Assembly (NCBI GenBank): GCA_023267475.1
Contig: JAHFND010000006.1
Coordinates: 1-19,427, forward strand
Origin: a bacterium
GTDB taxonomy: Bacteria > Patescibacteriota > Minisyncoccia > Phycocordibacterales > UBA5272
Direction of reading: 5' to 3'
Length of the DNA: 19,427 bases
Shown in pieces: positions 6,794-14,279 of this stretch. The notes beneath the pieces were generated by a model. That model had not been told where the DNA came from, did no database searches, and saw nothing but the letters and a program-made list of their open reading frames with translations. A program made the translations under genes and the position numbers. How positions within the stretch are numbered: position 1 is the first letter of the stretch; each line of letters starts with the position of its first letter.

Positions 6794-8056
6794 ATGAGAC
6801 AATCACAATTATTCACAAAGACAAGGAAGGAGGCACCGGCAGATGAGACATCAAAGAACGCGCAGTTACTTCTTCGTGCTGGGTATATTCATAAAGAGTT
6901 AGCTGGTGTTTATACTTTTTTGCCACTTGGAATTAAAGTTTTAAACAATATTATTCAAGTTATAAGAGAAGAGATGAACGAAATAGGGGGTCAAGAAGTA
7001 TCTTTAACTGCACTTCAAGATAAAAATCTTTGGGAGACTACAGATAGATGGGATGATAAAAAAGTTGATGTTTGGTTTAAAACAGAACTTAAAAATGGAG
7101 GAGAATTAGGGCTTGGTTTTACGCATGAAGAGCCGATGACTCGTATGATGGCGCAGTTTGTTCGAAGTTTTAGAGATTTACCACAGTATGTTTATCAGTT
7201 TCAAACAAAGTTTAGAAATGAAACACGAGCAAAGTCTGGAATCATGCGTACTCGTGAATTTATTATGAAAGATTTATATTCTTTCTGTAAGACAAAAGAA
7301 GATCAAGAAAAATATTATGAGATAGCAAAAGAAGCTTACATAAAAATCTTTAAACGTTTAGGTCTTGGAGAAAATACTTATTATACATTTGCTTCAGGTG
7401 GAGTATTTTCAAAATATTCTGGAGAATTTCAAACACTCTGTGAGGCAGGTGAAGATGAAATTTATATTCATGATGGAAAGAAGATAGCAGTGAACAAAGA
7501 AGTGATGACAGATGAAGTACTTTTAGATTTAGGTGTTAAAAGAGAAGATCTTCGCGTTGCAAAAGCTAGTGAAGTAGGAAATATTTTTAATCTTGGAACA
7601 AGATTTTCTGATGCTCTTGGTTTATCTTATACAGATGAAAGTGGGGAGAAGAAATCTGTATGGATGGGAAGTTATGGACTTGGACCTGCAAGAATCATGG
7701 GTGTAATTACAGAAGTATTATCTGATGACAAAGGAATAATTTGGCCTGAATCTATCGCGCCATTTTCACTACACTTAATTTCACTTTCAAAAGATAAGTC
7801 TGGAGATTCATATGAAAAAGCTGAAGAATTGTATAAGAAGTTAAAAGATTCTCATGTGGAAGTATTATTTGATGATAGAGAAGAATCAGCTGGAGCAAAA
7901 TTTGCTGACAGTGATTTACTTGGTATTCCTATGCGTGTAGTTATAAGTGATAAATCATTAATCGCAGGTGGAGTGGAAATAAAAGAAAGAAAAAGTGATA
8001 AAAGTGAAATCATAAGTATTGAACAGTTACTCACAATGTATACGAAGAATTGCTAG
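6794..8056 (+). CDS. proS: Proline--tRNA ligase, short form without editing insert
   Basis: This class II synthetase charges tRNA-Pro. In order: motif 1 region (FLPLGIKVLNNIIQ, 42-55), TALQDKNLW and FTHEEP (109-114) lining the active site, motif 2 with FRNETRAKSGIMRTREFIMKD (140-160), motif 3 GSYGLGPARIMGVITE (292-307), then an HGTP-type anticodon-binding domain (about 323-415). At 420 residues it lacks the roughly 180-residue INS editing domain of E. coli-type enzymes (about 570 residues); only some 50-60 residues (about 205-265) stand between the motifs. Cis-editing of Ala-tRNA-Pro is therefore probably absent. Short ProRS forms are also known in alphaproteobacteria. It follows rseP, as in many bacteria. 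The frame ends in TAG, 61 bases before the next gene. Confidence 0.95.
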   Translation: MRQSQLFTKTRKEAPADETSKNAQLLLRAGYIHKELAGVYTFLPLGIKVLNNIIQVIREEMNEIGGQEVSLTALQDKNLWETTDRWDDKKVDVWFKTELKNGGELGLGFTHEEPMTRMMAQFVRSFRDLPQYVYQFQTKFRNETRAKSGIMRTREFIMKDLYSFCKTKEDQEKYYEIAKEAYIKIFKRLGLGENTYYTFASGGVFSKYSGEFQTLCEAGEDEIYIHDGKKIAVNKEVMTDEVLLDLGVKREDLRVAKASEVGNIFNLGTRFSDALGLSYTDESGEKKSVWMGSYGLGPARIMGVITEVLSDDKGIIWPESIAPFSLHLISLSKDKSGDSYEKAEELYKKLKDSHVEVLFDDREESAGAKFADSDLLGIPMRVVISDKSLIAGGVEIKERKSDKSEIISIEQLLTMYTKNC

Positions 8057-8077
8057 ATTTGCTTTTGTTTATCATTT

Positions 8078-8086
8078 TGTTATAAG
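8078..8086 (+). promoter_or_regulatory. Extended -10 of GC-rich cassette 3
   Basis: TGtTATAAG, with TTGCTT (8059-8064) as a possible -35 at 16-base spacing. It ends 31 bases before the ATG at 8118, leaving room for a leader with a Shine-Dalgarno sequence. Confidence 0.5.
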
Positions 8087-8117
8087 CTACGAGAAGTTCG
8101 TTCACGGAGATAAGTTC

Positions 8118-8417
8118 ATGGCTAAGAAAGTGATCAGTGTTGCTAGAACACCACATGTAGGAGATGTGGTGGGATGCGTAAATGGGTCTCTGTCACAGTT
8201 TGTGGTGGTGGGGACAGAGTTCAACAAGGGAGTTCTCAAGAAGGTAATGCTTCGTCCATTCGATTCCTTAACCGGCAAGGCGATTCCTTACAAGAGAAGT
8301 TTCTGGTACGAAGGGACGTATTTCCGTAGCCAGTTTTTCTGGAGTGGCGGATTCTTGCCAGCCAAAACAATGAAGAGGAATTTGGTGGCGATCCGAGCCG
8401 GCAATAAACAACAGTGA
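8118..8417 (+). CDS. Unrecognised 99-residue basic protein, GC-rich cassette 3
   Basis: No family is recognised. The frame is open back into proS, but GGAG at 8106-8109, eight bases before the ATG at 8118, and the extended -10 at 8078 set the start there (MAKKVISVARTPHVGDVV). The protein is basic (Lys/Arg-rich at both ends) and has an aromatic middle (YKRSFWYEGTYFRSQFFW, 58-75). No membrane segment or signal peptide is seen. One line of the gene (8341-8400) has 33/60 G+C, the highest I counted. A hairpin with a run of seven T follows. It is the only one of the five GC-rich single genes that is co-oriented with its neighbours, sitting between proS and the mre cluster. A small nucleic-acid-binding role is possible from charge alone, but this is weak. 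Confidence 0.68.
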   Translation: MAKKVISVARTPHVGDVVGCVNGSLSQFVVVGTEFNKGVLKKVMLRPFDSLTGKAIPYKRSFWYEGTYFRSQFFWSGGFLPAKTMKRNLVAIRAGNKQQ

Positions 8418-8438
8418 AGAAGTGAGCAATGGAAATGA

Positions 8439-8475
8439 GCGCGGACCAATGTAAAAGAGGTTCGCGCGTTTTTTT
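8439..8475 (+). terminator. Rho-independent terminator of cassette 3
   Basis: Arms GCGCGGACC (8439-8447) and GGTTCGCGC (8459-8467), nine pairs with one G-U, loop of 11 bases, then G and TTTTTTT. It closes the cassette and separates it from the mre cluster. Confidence 0.88.
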
Positions 8476-8522
8476 ATCACACAAAAGCTATATTTTGTAA
8501 AGGATACGGGTACAATTCTTTG

Positions 8523-8531
8523 TGGTAGAAT
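8523..8531 (+). promoter_or_regulatory. Extended -10 of the mre cluster
   Basis: TGgTAGAAT ends six bases before the ATG at 8538. It would drive mreB-mreC and the genes after it, with a leaderless first gene. Confidence 0.65.
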
Positions 8532-8537
8532 ACTCCC

Positions 8538-9587
8538 ATGTTAAAGCGTTTTTACCAACAATTTTCTAATGATATTGGTATAGATTTAGGTACTGCAAAT
8601 ACTCTCGTTTATCTTCGTGGTCGTGGAATAGTTATAAATGAACCATCTGTTGTTGCGTTGAATACAAAAACATCTCGTGTCGTTGCAGTTGGTACCGAAG
8701 CAAAAGATATGATGGGACGTACTCCTTCACATATTCGTATTGTACGACCATTAGTTGATGGTGTTATTTCTGATTATGAAGTTACAGAAGAGATGCTTTC
8801 TTATTTTATTAATAAGGCGAATGATTCAGTGAAAAAAATATTTCGTCCACGTGTTGTAATAGGGATTCCTGTAGGAATTACAAATGTGGAGATGCGCGCA
8901 GTTTATGATGCTGCTAAATCAGCTGGTGCGAGAGAAGTCTACATTGTAGAAGAACCTATGGCTGCAGCGATAGGAGTGCATATGCCCATACATGATCCTG
9001 TTGGAAGTATGATAGTAGATATTGGTGGTGGTACTACAGATATCGCAGTGATTGCACTCTCTGGTGTCGTACGTGCTAAGTCACTTAAAGTAGCAGGGGA
9101 TAAATTAACAGAAGACATCATCAGTTATATGCGTGATGAGTTTAAGATGTTAATTGGAGAAAAAACTGCTGAACATATAAAAATAACTATCGGCTCAGCG
9201 TTACCTGATGCTCATGGTGAAGAGTTAAGTGTAAAAGGTCGTGACTTGGTTACCGGTCTTCCTCGTGAGGCGATTATCACAGACGTTGATATTCGTGAAG
9301 CTATGTATGCATCAGTTGCCCAACTAGCAGAAGCTATACGTGAAGTATTAGAGACTACACCACCTGAAGTATTATCAGACATTATGCATAAAGGTATGAC
9401 ATTGTCCGGTGGTGGAGCGATGATTCGTAATCTTCCAGCATTACTTGAGATGCAACTTAAAGTACCAGTCACAGTGACAGATGATCCACTCACAGCTGTA
9501 GCAAGAGGAACTGGGGTTATACTAGAACATATAGATACATTTAAAGATGTATTAGTACAAAATACTGATGACATATCTTTCAGGTAG
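8538..9587 (+). CDS. mreB: Rod-shape actin homologue MreB, cluster copy
   Basis: This 349-residue copy has all actin-fold motifs in standard form: IDLGTANTLVY (15-25), EEPMAAAIG (138-146) with the catalytic Glu139, DIGGGTTD (161-168), SGGGA (290-294), and DDPLTAVARGTG (315-326). It heads the canonical mreB-mreC-(mreD)-PBP2 order, so it is the likely main scaffold for cylindrical growth. The mreC frame begins inside its 3' end (20-base overlap), which suggests coupled translation. Compared with the copy at 2341-3354 it keeps the consensus adenosine motif and has an extra charged tail (VLVQNTDDISFR). Transcription starts about at the ATG, judged from the -10 box. Confidence 0.95.
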   Translation: MLKRFYQQFSNDIGIDLGTANTLVYLRGRGIVINEPSVVALNTKTSRVVAVGTEAKDMMGRTPSHIRIVRPLVDGVISDYEVTEEMLSYFINKANDSVKKIFRPRVVIGIPVGITNVEMRAVYDAAKSAGAREVYIVEEPMAAAIGVHMPIHDPVGSMIVDIGGGTTDIAVIALSGVVRAKSLKVAGDKLTEDIISYMRDEFKMLIGEKTAEHIKITIGSALPDAHGEELSVKGRDLVTGLPREAIITDVDIREAMYASVAQLAEAIREVLETTPPEVLSDIMHKGMTLSGGGAMIRNLPALLEMQLKVPVTVTDDPLTAVARGTGVILEHIDTFKDVLVQNTDDISFR

Positions 9588-10350
9588 AAAAAGAAATCAA
9601 AAGAAATATTTATATTACTCAGTAGTTGTTATTTTGTTTTGTTTTATAATTTATTTTTGGCCAGCATTTAGAACTAAAGTTTATTCTTATATAGAAGGTC
9701 CTATAGTTTCTTACTTCTCTTCTAAAACATCTTTAGGAAATACTTTCTCTAGCATTCATGCTTATTTTTCTTCCCGTAATACTCTTCTAGAAAAAAATCT
9801 TGCATTATCTTTAACTATTGAACGTCTAGAAAATGAATTAGCAGAAAAAAATTCAATAATTAAAGAACAGGATTTAATCAAAAGTAGTGGATCTGCAATC
9901 CCAGCATCGACTCTAGTACTTTATCCGGTGGCTCAAGATCTTACTAGGATTTACTCCACAGTAATTCTTTCAAAAGGTTTTAGAGATGGAGTGGTAGAGA
10001 ATTCTATTATTTATGTTCGTGGACGACAGGCGGTCTGTTCTGTTACAGAAGTGTATGATCGCACATCTTTATGTACTCTTTATTCATCTTCTGGTCAGAA
10101 AGTAGAAGGAACAGTTGCGTCTTCGACTACTCTTTATTTAGAAGGAGCAGGTGGGGGATCATTTGTCGCAGAAGTACCGAGAGATACAAATATTTCTGAA
10201 GGTAATACTGTTTATCTAAAAAGTAATCAGACTTTTACTTTAGGTACTGTGACATCAATATTGCGTGACAATCAGATGAGTTCTTGGTATGTATACGTGA
10301 AGGGTGCATACAACCCTGTTAGTTCAAATATCTTTTATATGAATCAATAA
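9568..10350 (+). CDS. mreC: Rod-shape protein MreC
   Basis: MreC links cytoplasmic MreB to the periplasmic cell-wall machinery and binds PBP2. The 260-residue protein has a short basic N-terminus (SGRKRNQKK), one membrane helix (about 14-33), a coiled-coil-like stretch (about 68-105, with ERLENELAEKNSIIKEQ) and a beta-rich C-terminal half with the family pattern of VLSKGxxDGVxxxSxVxV, here ILSKGFRDGVVENSIIYV (133-150). Length is near the family's (250-330). The ATG at 9568 overlaps the end of mreB. No promoter or Shine-Dalgarno sequence is obvious, so it is probably translated from the mreB message. Confidence 0.9.
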   Translation: MTYLSGRKRNQKKYLYYSVVVILFCFIIYFWPAFRTKVYSYIEGPIVSYFSSKTSLGNTFSSIHAYFSSRNTLLEKNLALSLTIERLENELAEKNSIIKEQDLIKSSGSAIPASTLVLYPVAQDLTRIYSTVILSKGFRDGVVENSIIYVRGRQAVCSVTEVYDRTSLCTLYSSSGQKVEGTVASSTTLYLEGAGGGSFVAEVPRDTNISEGNTVYLKSNQTFTLGTVTSILRDNQMSSWYVYVKGAYNPVSSNIFYMNQ

Positions 10351-10352
10351 TT

Positions 10353-10511
10353 ATGTCACGACGTAGATTTCTTTTTTTATTTTTGGCGCTCGTAACACTA
10401 TTTTTTGATGTTATGTTTTCACTTTCACGACTCCCAGTTTTTACACTTATTCTTTGTGGTATAGTAGTCATATATGAAGTTGTTTCACCATACATTTACA
10501 CGTCGCGCTAG
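10353..10511 (+). CDS. Mini membrane protein in the mreD position
   Basis: A 52-residue frame starts two bases after the mreC stop (ATG at 10353) and ends in TAG at 10511, overlapping the PBP2 start by 38 bases. It is basic at the N-terminus (MSRRRF) and has two hydrophobic stretches, about 5-20 and 28-42, so it should be an integral membrane protein with two short helices. MreD normally fills this slot and has about 160 residues with five or six helices. This could be a strongly reduced MreD, a remnant, or an unrelated small protein; the sequence is too short to settle this. The tight spacing and strong hydrophobicity support it being a real gene. Confidence 0.5.
   Translation: MSRRRFLFLFLALVTLFFDVMFSLSRLPVFTLILCGIVVIYEVVSPYIYTSR
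10457..10465 (+). promoter_or_regulatory. Extended -10 of the PBP2 gene
   Basis: TGgTATAGT, inside the mini-mreD frame, ends eight bases before the ATG at 10474. It suggests independent leaderless expression of PBP2. Confidence 0.6.
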
Positions 10512-12177
10512 AGAGGCATCTTCTCATGAAATTTTACCCGAAGACGTATTTTTGGATTCTCAAAATCTATCAAAATTAAATATAGACCAGATGGAAGGGC
10601 ATCTCGAGAGACCGTTAGGGAGGAATGTATTTTACGTATCTCTGTTTTTTGTTTTTATCTTGATAGTTTCTTTTATGGTGCGTTTGTTTAATATGCAGAT
10701 ATTACAATTTCAAACTTACAGAGATAAAGCAGATAAAAATCATCTTAAGACAATCCCACTTTTTGCACTTCGTGGAACTATATCAGATAGAAATGGAAAA
10801 TTATTAGCTTGGAATAGCTTAGCTACTTCATCAGAAGAAATTCCAAGTCGTGTATACACTGAGTCACCAGGTTTTTCTCATGTGCTTGGTTATGTAAGTT
10901 ATCCAAAGAAAGATGACACCGGGGTATTTTGGCAAGACGAATATATTGGTAAAGATGGTCTTGAAAAAGAATATCAATCTGTATTACAAGGAGTACAAGG
11001 TGAGCGTATCATTGCTATAAATGCTATGCATAAAATAGAAGCAGAAAATGTTATTGCTCCACCAGTGTCTGGAAGAAATTTAGTCACCACTATTGATAAA
11101 GATGTACAAGCTAAATTATATGAACGTATAGTAGAGCTTGCTCATAAAGCATCTTTCACAGGTGGAGCAGGAGTCATCATGGATATTCATACAGGTGAGA
11201 TATTAGCTATTACAAGTTATCCAGAATATGATAATAATTTAATGACTAATGCTTCTACAAAAGAAGAGAAGACTAAAATAGGAAAAGATTTGTTGGATAA
11301 GCGTCATATTTTCTTGAATCGTGCAGTAGGAGGATTGTTTACTCCAGGATCAACAGTGAAACCTTTTGTTGCTATCGCAGCCCTCATGGAAAAAGTTATA
11401 ACTCCAGAGAAAAATATTTATAGTTCTGGACAATTAGTTATAAAGAATAAATATGGTGGTCCAGACACTGTATTTAAGGATTGGAAAGCTCATGGTTATA
11501 CAGATATGCGAAAAGCGCTTGCTGAATCGTCTGACGAATACTTTTATCAAGTAGGAGGAGGATATCAAGACCAGCCTGGACTTGGAATAGATAGAATAAA
11601 TAAGTATGCGAATTTATTTGGTTTTGCTACTACTACAGGTATTGATTTACCAGGAGAAGATTATGGTAATGTGCCTTCACAAGAGTGGAAGAAAAAAGTT
11701 TTTAAAGAAAATTGGTTATTAGGTGATACATATCACACTTCAATTGGTCAGTATGGATTTCAAATTACTCCTCTTGAATTAGTGCGAGCTGTAGCATCTA
11801 TTGCAAATGGTGGGTATTTAGTTACTCCACACTTGATAGCTGGTGTTAAGACAGGAAGTGTTCCGCTTAATTTAAAAGAAAATGATTTGAAAGTTATACG
11901 TGAAGGAATGCGTAGGGTAGTCACCGATGAAGGAGGCACAGCAAAACCACTTTATATTGAAGGTGTTAAGATTGCAGCGAAATCAGGTACAGCAGAACTT
12001 GGTGTTACAAAACAATTAGTGAATTCTTGGATTAGTGGATACTTCCCTTATGATAATCCAAAATATGCTTTTGTGGTGATAATGGAAAAGGGAGATAGAC
12101 ATAATCCATATGGTGCAGTATTTGCAGCTAAAGAGACCATAGAATGGATGAGAGATAATACTGATTATACGAAATAA
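10474..12177 (+). CDS. mrdA: Penicillin-binding protein 2 (elongation transpeptidase)
   Basis: It cross-links peptidoglycan during side-wall elongation, with MreB/MreC as partners. The 567-residue protein has a cytoplasmic tail of about 50 residues, one membrane helix (about 51-70), the pedestal-domain start LRGTISDRNGKLLAWN (99-114), and a transpeptidase domain with the nucleophile motif STVK (Ser293, Lys296), SSD (352-354; Ser-x-Asp as in PBP2-type enzymes) and KSGTAE (503-508). The LPGE stretch (392-395) is also typical. The pedestal between the helix and the catalytic domain is short, which explains the length below the usual 600 or more. The rodA/ftsW-type glycosyltransferase partner is not in this window. 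The start is supported by the -10 box eight bases upstream. Confidence 0.93.
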   Translation: MKLFHHTFTRRAREASSHEILPEDVFLDSQNLSKLNIDQMEGHLERPLGRNVFYVSLFFVFILIVSFMVRLFNMQILQFQTYRDKADKNHLKTIPLFALRGTISDRNGKLLAWNSLATSSEEIPSRVYTESPGFSHVLGYVSYPKKDDTGVFWQDEYIGKDGLEKEYQSVLQGVQGERIIAINAMHKIEAENVIAPPVSGRNLVTTIDKDVQAKLYERIVELAHKASFTGGAGVIMDIHTGEILAITSYPEYDNNLMTNASTKEEKTKIGKDLLDKRHIFLNRAVGGLFTPGSTVKPFVAIAALMEKVITPEKNIYSSGQLVIKNKYGGPDTVFKDWKAHGYTDMRKALAESSDEYFYQVGGGYQDQPGLGIDRINKYANLFGFATTTGIDLPGEDYGNVPSQEWKKKVFKENWLLGDTYHTSIGQYGFQITPLELVRAVASIANGGYLVTPHLIAGVKTGSVPLNLKENDLKVIREGMRRVVTDEGGTAKPLYIEGVKIAAKSGTAELGVTKQLVNSWISGYFPYDNPKYAFVVIMEKGDRHNPYGAVFAAKETIEWMRDNTDYTK

Positions 12178-12214
12178 TATAGTATTTTAGTGATTGGACT
12201 TAATCACGTTTTAA

Positions 12215-12223
12215 TGCTATTCT
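12215..12223 (+). promoter_or_regulatory. Extended -10 of greA
   Basis: TGcTATTCT ends eight bases before the ATG at 12232, favouring that start over the upstream GTG at 12190. Confidence 0.55.
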
Positions 12224-12231
12224 GTAGACCA

Positions 12232-12687
12232 ATGGAATACTTAACACTGGAAAAAAAGAAGGAGCTGGAACTAGAACTTAAGACCCTTAAGACTGTACGT
12301 CGTAAGGAGATTGCTGATGCTTTAGAGTATGCAAAATCCCTTGGTGATTTGTCAGAAAATGCAGAATATCATCAAGCTCGTGAAGACCAAGCAAACACAG
12401 AAGATCGTATCGTTCACCTAGAACAAATCTTAAAGAATGCAGTGATTATGGATAAGCATCACTCAGGAATTGTAGAAGTCGGTACTACAGTAATGGTAAT
12501 GAAAAAAGGAGAAAAGTCAGAAAGACAGTTTTCTATTGTGGGAAGTGAAGAAGCAGATTCATTAGCTGGAAAGATATCAAATGAATCTCCGCTCGGGAAA
12601 GCATTACTTGGAAAGAAAAAAGGAGATCAAGCCACAGTGTCTACTCCAAAAGGGGATGTTGTATATACAATTAAAGAAATAGCATAA
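12232..12687 (+). CDS. greA: Transcription elongation factor GreA
   Basis: GreA enters the RNA polymerase secondary channel and triggers cleavage of backtracked RNA. The 151-residue product has the N-terminal coiled coil (MEYLTLEKKKELELELKTLK...), the tip motif GDLSENAEY (38-46) with the acidic residues that bind the catalytic metal, and the C-terminal FKBP-like domain with SIVGSEEAD and ISNESPLGKALLGKKKGD. The frame is open to a GTG at 12190, but the family start and the -10 box both point to 12232. It lies after PBP2 with its own promoter and ends in a strong hairpin. Confidence 0.95.
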   Translation: MEYLTLEKKKELELELKTLKTVRRKEIADALEYAKSLGDLSENAEYHQAREDQANTEDRIVHLEQILKNAVIMDKHHSGIVEVGTTVMVMKKGEKSERQFSIVGSEEADSLAGKISNESPLGKALLGKKKGDQATVSTPKGDVVYTIKEIA

Positions 12688-12723
12688 AATACAAAGCGCA
12701 ACCAACGGTTGCGCTTTGTATTT
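12687..12723. terminator. Long hairpin terminator after greA
   Basis: Perfect 17-bp arms (12687-12703 and 12707-12723, left arm core ACAAAGCGCAACC) with a three-base loop AAC. The outer pairs are A/T, giving the 3' arm a T-rich end on either strand. It begins at the last base of the greA stop. Confidence 0.85.
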
Positions 12724-12735
12724 CACTCCATTTAC

Positions 12736-12753
12736 TATAAACTATAGTTTATA
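12736..12753. promoter_or_regulatory. 18-bp perfect palindrome before lysS
   Basis: TATAAACTATAGTTTATA reads the same on both strands and ends 18 bases before the lysS ATG. It could be an operator or a promoter part. A weak -10 (TTTACT, 12760-12765) six bases before the ATG lies just downstream. AT-rich palindromes of this size can also arise by chance. Confidence 0.4.
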
Positions 12754-12771
12754 AAACTATTTACTACCCAT

Positions 12772-14226
12772 ATGGCATTTTTAGAAGAATTGCGAGCAGA
12801 ACGTTTAAAGAAATTAGATAACCTAAAGGCTTCAGGAGTTGATGTATATCCTAGTATTTCTCGTCGTACACACGAATTATCAGAAGTAGTACGTAATTTT
12901 TCAAAATTAGAAAAAGATGAAGTGCAAGTAATAGTCGCAGGTCGTGTAATGTCTTCTCGCGGACAGGGAGCTCTTATTTTTATAGATCTATACGATGGTA
13001 GTGCTAAGATTCAAGGTGTCATAAAATTGCCAGAAGCGGAAAAGGCACATACTTTTTATACAAATTATGTAGACACAGGAGACTTCATTGAAGTAACAGG
13101 TACATTATTTGTTACAAAGTCAGGACAAGAAAGTGTTTTAGTAAATGATATTTCGATGTTATCGAAAGCCCTTCTTCCACTTCCTGATAAATATCACGGA
13201 CTTCAAGATGAAGAACTTCGCATGCGTGAAAGATATTTAGATATTCTGACTAATCCAGAATTGCGTGAACTTTTTGAAAAGAAATCTAAGTTTTGGGATG
13301 TAGTGCGAGAGTTTTTAAAAGAAAAAAAGTTTTTAGAAGTCGATACTCCTACACTTGAAGTAACTACAGGAGGTGCAGAAGCGCGACCATTTGCTACACA
13401 TCACAATGATTTTGATTTAGATGTATTCATGCGCATATCTGTAGGAGAACTTTGGCAGAAGCGTTTAATGGCTGCAGGATTTCCACGCACATTTGAAATA
13501 GGGCGAGTATATCGTAATGAAGGATCATCTCCAGAACATGTACAAGAGTTTACGAATTGTGAATTTTACATTGCTTACGCTGATTATGAACAAGGAATGG
13601 CACTTGTTGAAGAATTGTATAAAAAGATTGCGACTGAAGTATTCGGTACTACTACATTTACTACACGAGGACATACATTTGATTTATCACAGACTTGGAA
13701 GAAGATTGATTACGCTGATGAAATTTTCCATCAAACAAAGATTGATATTAAAAAGGCTAGTGATGAAGAAATAAAAAATAAGTTGCAAGAATTAAAAGTA
13801 AAATATGATGGTACAAATCGTGAACGTCTAATGGATACGCTTTGGAAGCATTGTCGTAAAAATATTTCTGGTCCTGCATTCTTGATTAATCATCCGACTT
13901 TAGTTGCTCCACTCGCGAAGAAAAATAAAGATGGAGAAACTGCTCAGACATTCCAACCAATACTTGCTGGAAGTGAAATCGGGAAGGGGTACAGTGAATT
14001 GAATGATCCAATTGACCAAAAATCACGATTCGATAAACAACAAGAATTACTAGCTGGAGGTGATGAAGAAGCTATGATGGCAGATGATAGTTTTATAGAA
14101 ATGTTAGAGCATGGAATGCCTCCAGTTTGTGGATTTGGATTCGGCGAAAGATTATTTGCATTCCTTTCCGATAAACCAATACGAGAGGTTCACATGTTCC
14201 CACTAGTAAAGCCAAAAGAAAGTTAA
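12772..14226 (+). CDS. lysS: Lysine--tRNA ligase, class II
   Basis: It charges tRNA-Lys. The 484-residue protein has an N-terminal OB-fold anticodon-binding domain (about 54-130, VAGRVMSSRGQGALIFIDLYD), then the class IIb catalytic domain: ARPFATHHNDFDLDVFMRIS (204-223), motif 2 FEIGRVYRNEG (241-251), EFTNCEFYIAYADY (259-272), the SELND stretch (408-412) and motif 3 GFGFGERLFAF (454-464). The length is close to the usual 490-505. HHN and the ELND stretch mark it as lysine- rather than aspartate- or asparagine-specific. It lies alone between two hairpins: the greA terminator and the one at 14234. Confidence 0.95.
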   Translation: MAFLEELRAERLKKLDNLKASGVDVYPSISRRTHELSEVVRNFSKLEKDEVQVIVAGRVMSSRGQGALIFIDLYDGSAKIQGVIKLPEAEKAHTFYTNYVDTGDFIEVTGTLFVTKSGQESVLVNDISMLSKALLPLPDKYHGLQDEELRMRERYLDILTNPELRELFEKKSKFWDVVREFLKEKKFLEVDTPTLEVTTGGAEARPFATHHNDFDLDVFMRISVGELWQKRLMAAGFPRTFEIGRVYRNEGSSPEHVQEFTNCEFYIAYADYEQGMALVEELYKKIATEVFGTTTFTTRGHTFDLSQTWKKIDYADEIFHQTKIDIKKASDEEIKNKLQELKVKYDGTNRERLMDTLWKHCRKNISGPAFLINHPTLVAPLAKKNKDGETAQTFQPILAGSEIGKGYSELNDPIDQKSRFDKQQELLAGGDEEAMMADDSFIEMLEHGMPPVCGFGFGERLFAFLSDKPIREVHMFPLVKPKES

Positions 14227-14233
14227 TAGTAAA

Positions 14234-14260
14234 ACATCCGCCTCTTAGAGAGGCGGATGT
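14234..14260. terminator. Hairpin between lysS and the convergent cassette 4
   Basis: Perfect 12-bp arms ACATCCGCCTCT and AGAGGCGGATGT with loop TAG. The plus-strand side has no T run (TTCCCAG). On the minus strand TTTTACTATT follows, so it fits cassette 4 best but may serve both. Confidence 0.75.
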
Positions 14261-14279
14261 TCCCAGATAAGGGAAAGAA

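Noticed and set aside
8019..8117. N-terminal extension of the cassette 3 frame into proS
   Set aside because: The Shine-Dalgarno sequence and promoter are downstream of this start; the extension overlaps the 3' end of proS.
9212..9574. Long minus-strand frame inside the second mreB
   Set aside because: Ser/Thr-rich antisense shadow of a strongly conserved gene.
12687..14260. Hairpins flanking lysS as ends of a mobile element
   Set aside because: The two hairpins differ in sequence and each fits a terminator; no transposase or target duplication is seen.
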